Under the pieces are notes generated by a model. It was not told where the DNA came from, did no database searches, and saw only the letters and a program-made list of their open reading frames with translations. Positions 59,155 through 64,000 of a DNA stretch of 64,000 nucleotides are shown here, one piece after another. Each line of letters starts with the position of its first letter. Within the stretch, counting starts at the first letter, position 1. This DNA is from Pseudomonas sp. URIL14HWK12:I12 (lineage in GTDB: Bacteria; Pseudomonadota; Gammaproteobacteria; Pseudomonadales; Pseudomonadaceae): contig NZ_QEQL01000003.1 of NCBI RefSeq assembly GCF_003097135.1, positions 434,001-498,000 of the forward strand. The letters run 5' to 3'. A program made the position numbers and the translations under genes.

Positions 59155-59283
59155 TTCAAGGACGTCGCGCAGGACAGCGCCAAGGAAAACACGGACACGT
59201 CAGGAAGGCCGCCAGGGAGGTGGCTATTCAAGGATGAACGGGAAACCGTCTATGAAACCCCGCCTCTGTGCGGGGTTTTCTTA
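59155..59283 (+). ncRNA. rsmY: Small regulatory RNA RsmY (Gac/Rsm family)
   Basis: A transcript of about 125 bases that sequesters RsmA/CsrA-type translation repressors. Eight GGA motifs occur at 59160, 59172, 59184, 59193, 59203, 59216, 59232 and 59241. Three small hairpins present GGA in or at the loop: GCGC-AGGACA-GCGC (59167-59180), GCCGCC-AGGGA-GGTGGC (59208-59224) and ACGG-GAAA-CCGT (59238-59249). A GacA box lies upstream and an intrinsic terminator closes the gene. The LysR and aminotransferase genes that follow match the order downstream of P. aeruginosa rsmY as I recall it, hence rsmY rather than rsmX or rsmZ. Exact ends are estimates. Confidence 0.88.
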
Positions 59284-59286
59284 TTT
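59255..59286 (+). terminator. Terminator of rsmY
   Basis: A nine-pair stem (AAACCCCGC at 59255-59263 with GCGGGGTTT at 59270-59278, six-base loop) is followed by TCTTATTT. It is also placed to act for the convergent LysR gene on the minus strand. Confidence 0.9.
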
Positions 59287-59330
59287 GTGCTGAAGTGTTC
59301 AGCACCCTGGGTGCCGGCCCCGGTGCCGCC

Positions 59331-60215
59331 TCAGGTTCTGATCACTTCTTCCAACAGCTGCCGCAGCAAGGCCACCGACGCCTGCTGCCGCTGCGCGTCC
59401 CGGTATACCAGGCCCACTTTCAATGGCACGCGCGGCTCGGCCAATGGCTTCCACAGCAACTCGGCCGAGTCGCTGATCACCTGGGCGCGCCCTGGCAGAA
59501 TTGTCGCCAGCTGGGTGTGAGGCAGGGTGTCGAGAATACCGGCCATGGTGTTGAGCTCTGCCTGCACCCTGGGGCGCCTGCCCAGCGTGGCCAATTGCGT
59601 TTGCCATATCTGGCGGATCTGGAATTCCTCGCCCAGCAACAGCATCGGCTGGTCGGCCGCCTGAGCCAGCGACACCTTGCGAAAGGCCTGCAAGGGGTGG
59701 TCACGTGGCACCACCAGCTGCAGCTCGTCTTCATAGAGCGCCACGCCGTGAAGGCCCGGCTGCCGGGGCGGCAGGTAGCCGATGCCGATGTCGAGGGTGC
59801 CCCCCTGCAAGCGGCGCTCGATTTCAAGGCCCGACAGTTCGTAGATTTGCACCACCAAGTGCGGTTGCACCCGGCCGATGCGTTCGAGCAGCTGCGGCAC
59901 CAAACTGGGGTGAACGGTTTGCAGCACGCCGATGGCCAAGGTCCGCTGGGCCTGCCCCTGGAACGCGCGCATGGCCTGTTGCGTGCGCTGCAACCCGTCG
60001 AGCAAGGGCAAGGCGTGGCTATAGAGCGTGTGCGCTGCCAGCGTGGGCAACAGGCGCTTGCCGCCGCGCTCGAACAGGGCAAGGTCCAGGCTGTGCTCCA
60101 GCTGCCGAATCTGCTGAGACAGCGCCGGCTGCGAGATCGAAAGCCGCTCGGCAGCCCGCCCCACATGGCCCTCTTCATAGACTGCGGCAAAGTAACGCAG
60201 CTGTCGAAAATCCAT
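59331..60215 (-). CDS. LysR-family transcriptional regulator
   Basis: A 294-residue LysR regulator. The helix-turn-helix (FAAVYEEGHVGRAAERLSISQPALSQQIRQLEHSL) lies at residues 9-44, and the rest is the substrate-binding domain. It resembles the CynR/OxyR-like group, but the effector is unknown. It is divergent from the class III aminotransferase gene with 168 bases between them, the usual arrangement for a LysR regulator and its target. In P. aeruginosa the same pair follows rsmY. Extended pqq clusters in some pseudomonads list a LysR and an aminotransferase as pqqH and pqqI (from memory). Confidence 0.88.
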   Translation of the reverse strand: MDFRQLRYFAAVYEEGHVGRAAERLSISQPALSQQIRQLEHSLDLALFERGGKRLLPTLAAHTLYSHALPLLDGLQRTQQAMRAFQGQAQRTLAIGVLQTVHPSLVPQLLERIGRVQPHLVVQIYELSGLEIERRLQGGTLDIGIGYLPPRQPGLHGVALYEDELQLVVPRDHPLQAFRKVSLAQAADQPMLLLGEEFQIRQIWQTQLATLGRRPRVQAELNTMAGILDTLPHTQLATILPGRAQVISDSAELLWKPLAEPRVPLKVGLVYRDAQRQQASVALLRQLLEEVIRT

Positions 60216-60383
60216 AAGCTCTGCTTATCGTAAAAGGTGCTAAATCGAAATGGCCCAGGGCCAGGCAGGCGCCTAGTCTAGCCCGAAATAAAGGGCCACA
60301 AGAGCCGATGAGGAAATGAGCTGCGTGCATGGCGGTTTGAAATACATAGGTAAGCCGAAACAGATAATCCTGAGGGGGCAGGT

Positions 60384-61604
60384 ATGAGCCTCTTCAGCCT
60401 TGCCCAGCGCCCGGCAGAGTGGGCCGGTTTCGACGCAAAGGCCGCACGGGGCCACCGCCTGCAATCGAGCACACGCCCTGAACGGGTATTCGTGCGGGGC
60501 CAGGGCTCCTGGTTATGGGATGACACCGGCCGTGCCTACCTCGATTTCACCCAAGGGCTGGGGGTGAACAGCCTGGGGCACAGCCCCAGCGCATTGGTCG
60601 AAGCCTTGCAGGCCCAAGCGCGTGAACTGGTGAACCCCGGCGCCCGTTGGGAGCATCAAGGTGAGCTGGCCTTGCTGCAACAGCTGTGCCGTGCCACCGA
60701 AAGCGACTTTGGTTACCTGCTGGGCACCGGCAGCGAAGCCTGCGAGGCCGCTGTGTTGCTCGCTCGGCAATGGGGCGAAACCCATAGGCGCGGCGCCTTC
60801 GGCATCATCACCGCCCAGGGTGGCTGCCATGGCCACGGCCTGGGCGCGCGCTCCAGTACCGCCCGGCTGCGGCATGGCCCCGGCTTGCAGGGTTTCACTC
60901 AGGTACCGTTCAACGACCTTCCGGCACTGTGCGCAGCGATCAACACCGACACCGTGGCGATCATGCTTGAACCGGTGCAGGGCGAGGCCGGCGTGCGGCC
61001 TGCCGAGGTTGAATATCTCCAGGGCGTGGAGCGCCTGTGCCGCGAGCTCGGGATCTTGTTGATCCTCGACGAAGTCGGCACCGGCGTGGGCCGCTGCGGC
61101 ACCATGCTCGCTGAACAGCATTACCAGGTGCGTGCCGACATCCTTACGTTGGGCAAAGGGCTGGGCGGGGGTGTGGGCCTGGCCGCCGTGCTGACGCGAG
61201 AGCGTGCCCGCGCACTGCGGCTGGCGGACTTCGCCGGCAGCCACCACGGCAACCCGTTGGCGTGTGCCGCAGGCCGCGCCGTGTTGCAGGCGGTGCCGGA
61301 GCTGCTGGGGCGTGTGGATGACCGCGGCCGCCACTTGCGTGACGGCCTGAGCCGGCTCGCCCAGCGCTATGGCCTGCCGGTGCCACGCGGGTTGGGCCTT
61401 CTGTGGGGGTTGCCGCTGCCCCAAAGCGACGCCGCGCAGGTGGCGAGTGCGGCCTTGCAGGAGGGGCTGCTGCTCGATGCGCCCCAAGCCGATGCCCTGC
61501 GTTTCACCCCGGCGCTGTGTGTCAGCCGGGGCAACATCGACGACATGCTGGCTCGCCTGGGCCGTGCATTGGCCCGTGTGCGCACGGCACAGTTGGGCCG
61601 CTGA
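60384..61604 (+). CDS. Class III PLP-dependent aminotransferase
   Basis: A 406-residue aminotransferase close to acetylornithine and related omega-aminotransferases. The PLP lysine is Lys258 in LTLGKGLGGG, and LILDEVGTGVGR holds the aspartate contacting the cofactor. The N-terminus has the extension AQRPAEWAGFDAKAARGHRLQSS not seen in ArgD. Substrate unknown; the setting near the pqq cluster hints at a linked role, but this is inference. It is divergent from the LysR gene, which may regulate it. Confidence 0.88.
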   Translation: MSLFSLAQRPAEWAGFDAKAARGHRLQSSTRPERVFVRGQGSWLWDDTGRAYLDFTQGLGVNSLGHSPSALVEALQAQARELVNPGARWEHQGELALLQQLCRATESDFGYLLGTGSEACEAAVLLARQWGETHRRGAFGIITAQGGCHGHGLGARSSTARLRHGPGLQGFTQVPFNDLPALCAAINTDTVAIMLEPVQGEAGVRPAEVEYLQGVERLCRELGILLILDEVGTGVGRCGTMLAEQHYQVRADILTLGKGLGGGVGLAAVLTRERARALRLADFAGSHHGNPLACAAGRAVLQAVPELLGRVDDRGRHLRDGLSRLAQRYGLPVPRGLGLLWGLPLPQSDAAQVASAALQEGLLLDAPQADALRFTPALCVSRGNIDDMLARLGRALARVRTAQLGR

Positions 61605-61727
61605 ATACCGTCTGGCGTATTTGCGCATCGCCCCGGGCCGGAAGGTTGGGCCCGGGCGTTTTTTCAAACGCTGAACCGCTTCGCTGACCGGAGGGTCTTA
61701 AGAGCAACCACTGTTTGGGAGCTTCGC

Positions 61728-61886
61728 ATGGACATCATCCGCCTCATCTTCGCAATCATCCTGCCTCCACTGGGCGTGTTCCTCCAGGTCGGCTTCGGCG
61801 GCGCTTTCTGGCTCAACATTCTGCTGACGTTGTGCGGGTACATTCCCGGGATCGTGCATGCGGTGTGGATCATCGCCCGCCGTTGA
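61728..61886 (+). CDS. YqaE/Pmp3 family membrane peptide
   Basis: A 52-residue peptide, MDIIRLIFAIILPPLGVFLQ at its start, with two membrane spans separated by a short loop and the family's PPLGVFLQVG, FWLNILLTLCGYIPGIVHA motifs. Pmp3-type peptides affect membrane potential and stress tolerance. A GGGAG site lies ten bases before the ATG. It is 123 bases after the aminotransferase on the same strand and convergent with the S9 peptidase gene, so it may be cotranscribed with the aminotransferase. Confidence 0.9.
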   Translation: MDIIRLIFAIILPPLGVFLQVGFGGAFWLNILLTLCGYIPGIVHAVWIIARR

Positions 61887-61939
61887 AGCCTGACTGCGCC
61901 GCCCGGCGGCGCCGTTCAATCCGGCAGCTGGGGAGCCTG

Positions 61940-63790
61940 CTACGCACCGCGGCGCTCTAGCAGCCGCTCATAGAAGCGGCACTCGGCTTCCAGCGCGTGG
62001 GCAAGGTTCACCGCCTGGCGAAAACCGTGGCGCTCCTGAGGGTAGTAGTGCGCTTCAACTGGCACCCCTTGCCGCTCGAGCGCTTCGACCATCGAGCGCG
62101 TTTGCTCGGGCACCACGACCTTGTCCAGTGCGCCCTGAAAGAACACCACCGGCACCTTGATGCGTTCGGCATGCACTAGCGGCGTGCGTGCGGCGTATCG
62201 TTCGGCATCCTGCACAGGCTCGCCGATCAGCCAGTCCAGGTAATCGGCCTCGAACTTGTGCGTGGCCCGCGCCAGCGCAGCGGGGTCACTTACGCCATAG
62301 AGGCTGGCGCCTGCACGAAATACATCGGCGAAAGCCAAGGCGCACAGGGTGGTGTAGCCGCCCGCGCTGCTGCCGCGAATAAAGGCTTGGCTCGGGTCGG
62401 CCAGCCCCTGTTCGCCAAGGTACCGTACCAGCGCACAGGCATCCTCCACATCCGACTCGCCCCAACGAAGGTGCAGCGCCTGGCGGAAGGCCCGCCCATA
62501 GCAGGTGCTGCCCCGGTAATTGAGCTGTGCCACGCTGAAGCCACGCTGGGCCCAGAACTGCACACGCAGGTCCAGCACTGGGTAGAAGCTGGAGGTCGGG
62601 CCACCATGGATGAACAACACCACTGGCGCAGGCCCCGCAACGCCCAGGGCTGGGTAGAAAAAGCCGTATGCGAAGCCGTCGCCACTGGGAAACCGCAGAG
62701 GTACAGGCTGGCTGACTGCTTTCACCGGTAGTGGGCTGGCCCCGCCGGCGAGGGTCTGGGCCCTATGGTCGTGGCGGTGGATGCGAACGACCGCCGCTGG
62801 TGCGGTCGGTGACTCGGCGATCGCATATACCCAGTCGGCGTCGAACGCCAGGCTGCGAAAGCGGCTGTAGGCACCGGTGTAGTCTTCCACCGGGCCGGCG
62901 ATACGGCAGATGCCCAATCGTGCGAAGCCTTCCTCGAACCAGGTGGCCAGGTACTCGTCATCGCTGATCGGCGCGAAGCTGCTGGCGCCCAGTTGCCAGG
63001 GGGCGCCGGCATGGTCGGCCAGGGCACTGGGCAGAGGCTGCCAGCCGTCGGCGCTTTCGCGCCAGGGTTGCCAGAAGCCATTGCGGTCGGTCAGGCAATG
63101 CAGGCGGCCGCGTTCATCGAAGCAGGGCTGCTGCAGGCTCTCGGGCACCACCCCGTCACCGGCCAGGCACACCGGCATGTACCAGCCGCCGTCCGCGCGC
63201 CGCTCGGCACACATCAGGCGCGTTTGCGTCCAGGGTTGGTTCGGGCGGCTCCATTCTACCCAGGCCAACCGAGTGCCGTGGTCGCCCAGCGTGGGGCTGG
63301 CATAGAAGTCGGCGCCTTCGGCCAGCACCTGGCGGGCCCCGCTGGCCAGGGTGATCGCAACCAGGCGATGGATATCCACAGGCTCGGCCGGCTGTTCCTC
63401 TACCGCCAGCACCAAGCCTTCGGCGAACACCAGGCCGCCATAACGGTAGCGCCCATGGGTCAAGGGCTGTGGCTCACCACCTTCCAGGGGCTGGCGGTAC
63501 AGTTGCTGGTCGGCGTCGTTGACGAACACCAGCTCTTGATCGGCCACGCAGAAGCTTCCGCCGCCGTATTCATATACCCGGCTGCGGGCGCTGAAGCCGT
63601 CGGGGGTGAGGCATCGGGCTTGGCCGCCGTGCCAACGCCACAGGCGACAGGCGCCGTCCTCGGGGCGATACTCGCTCCAGAACACCCCTGCGGGGCCGGC
63701 CTTGAGCTCGGCGAAGTCGATGCTGGCCGCCACCGCAGCAGCAGCGCTGAGCGGCTCAACCACGGGCGATGAGGCGTGAGTTTCGGTCAT
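61940..63790 (-). CDS. S9 (prolyl oligopeptidase family) peptidase of the pqq cluster
   Basis: A 616-residue cytoplasmic serine peptidase with an N-terminal beta-propeller (about 1-360) and a C-terminal alpha/beta hydrolase domain. The nucleophile is Ser475 in GSSAGG, the aspartate is probably in FQGALDKVV, and the histidine in [10 protein letters not shown]. In P. aeruginosa the homologue is called pqqH and in some fluorescent pseudomonads pqqM (from memory); it may trim the PqqA peptide or its fragments. Its start overlaps pqqE by 35 bases, so translation is coupled. Confidence 0.88.
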   Translation of the reverse strand: MTETHASSPVVEPLSAAAAVAASIDFAELKAGPAGVFWSEYRPEDGACRLWRWHGGQARCLTPDGFSARSRVYEYGGGSFCVADQELVFVNDADQQLYRQPLEGGEPQPLTHGRYRYGGLVFAEGLVLAVEEQPAEPVDIHRLVAITLASGARQVLAEGADFYASPTLGDHGTRLAWVEWSRPNQPWTQTRLMCAERRADGGWYMPVCLAGDGVVPESLQQPCFDERGRLHCLTDRNGFWQPWRESADGWQPLPSALADHAGAPWQLGASSFAPISDDEYLATWFEEGFARLGICRIAGPVEDYTGAYSRFRSLAFDADWVYAIAESPTAPAAVVRIHRHDHRAQTLAGGASPLPVKAVSQPVPLRFPSGDGFAYGFFYPALGVAGPAPVVLFIHGGPTSSFYPVLDLRVQFWAQRGFSVAQLNYRGSTCYGRAFRQALHLRWGESDVEDACALVRYLGEQGLADPSQAFIRGSSAGGYTTLCALAFADVFRAGASLYGVSDPAALARATHKFEADYLDWLIGEPVQDAERYAARTPLVHAERIKVPVVFFQGALDKVVVPEQTRSMVEALERQGVPVEAHYYPQERHGFRQAVNLAHALEAECRFYERLLERRGA

Positions 63791-64000
63791 TGCGATAGGT
63801 GAGCTGGCTGATGGTGGCGGTGGCGTGCTCGGATTCCTCGCGTGCGGCGAGGATCACCCCATGGTGGGGCGATTTGCTGCACACAGGGTCTGCCTGAGTG
63901 GCATCGCCTGTCAACATGAACGCCTGGCAGCGGCAGCCGCCGAAGTCCTTCTCTTTTTCGTCGCACGAGCGGCACGGCTCGGGCATCCAGTCGTAGCCCC
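63756..64000 (-). CDS. pqqE: PQQ synthesis radical-SAM enzyme PqqE, 3' part
   Basis: The C-terminal 80 residues or so of PqqE, cut by the window edge. PqqE crosslinks a glutamate and tyrosine in the PqqA peptide to start PQQ synthesis. The SPASM-type auxiliary-cluster cysteines are in [16 protein letters not shown], followed by the expected [17 protein letters not shown] motif. The remaining pqq genes (A-D, F) should lie beyond the right edge. Its last 35 bases overlap the S9 peptidase gene. Confidence 0.95.
   Translation of the reverse strand, partial: GYDWMPEPCRSCDEKEKDFGGCRCQAFMLTGDATQADPVCSKSPHHGVILAAREESEHATATISQLTYRNDRNSRLIARG

Overview
The window is a GC-rich chromosomal segment from a fluorescent Pseudomonas, most like the P. 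putida group. The evidence is gene content and order: the proA-nadD-rsfS-rlmH-mrdA-rodA-mltB-rlpA-dacA-lipB-lipA block, ladS next to hemL-thiE-thiD, glcB/rarD/srkA/modE/comF before bioBFHCD, and a pqq cluster end. No tRNA, rRNA, insertion sequence, prophage or CRISPR array was seen. Coding density is high, and both window edges cut a gene (proA 3' end at the left, pqqE 3' end at the right).

Region 1 (1-13 kb): the 3' end of proA, NAD synthesis (nadD), ribosome silencing and 23S rRNA methylation (rsfS, rlmH), then a cell-elongation and peptidoglycan operon (mrdA, rodA, mltB, rlpA, dacA) ending at a strong terminator. After it come lipoate synthesis and attachment (ybeD family, lipB, lipA), an LD-carboxypeptidase and, on the other strand, a second MltB-family lytic transglycosylase. 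Region 2 (13-25 kb): a minus-strand leuS-lptE-holA run, a YdcF-type protein, and the minus-strand miaB-phoH-ybeY-corC-lnt operon. Region 3 (25-34 kb): hemL-thiE-thiD (minus), the hybrid sensor kinase ladS, an AidB-type acyl-CoA dehydrogenase and amn. Region 4 (34-48 kb): an acyltransferase, a retropepsin-like protease, a DnaQ-type exonuclease with a cNMP/CBS/DUF294 protein, an orphan receiver protein, glcB, gcvR, rarD, srkA and a Tat-exported PhoX-like phosphatase. It also holds a compositionally different MFS transporter behind the only long gene-free stretch that contains no recognised gene, and modE. Region 5 (48-64 kb): comF, the biotin operon bioBFHCD, a tiny flagellar-rod-like protein, two paralogous acyl-CoA dehydrogenases flanking a diguanylate cyclase, the small RNA gene rsmY, a LysR regulator with a divergent class III aminotransferase, a YqaE/Pmp3 peptide, and the S9 peptidase overlapping pqqE.

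The main non-coding find is rsmY at about 59155-59283. It has a near-perfect GacA upstream activating sequence, eight GGA motifs (several in hairpin loops) and an intrinsic terminator. ladS, which feeds the same Gac/Rsm pathway, is 31 kb away in this window. Other regulatory signals are two abutting PsrA-type operators before the first acyl-CoA dehydrogenase, a BirA-like inverted repeat before bioB, two perfect DnaA boxes between gcvR and rarD, and an inverted repeat before glcB. I saw no wholly new multi-gene system. The least explained items are the AT-rich leader before the MFS gene, the 88-residue rod-like protein, the A9 tract inside rlpA and the leader peptide before the diguanylate cyclase.
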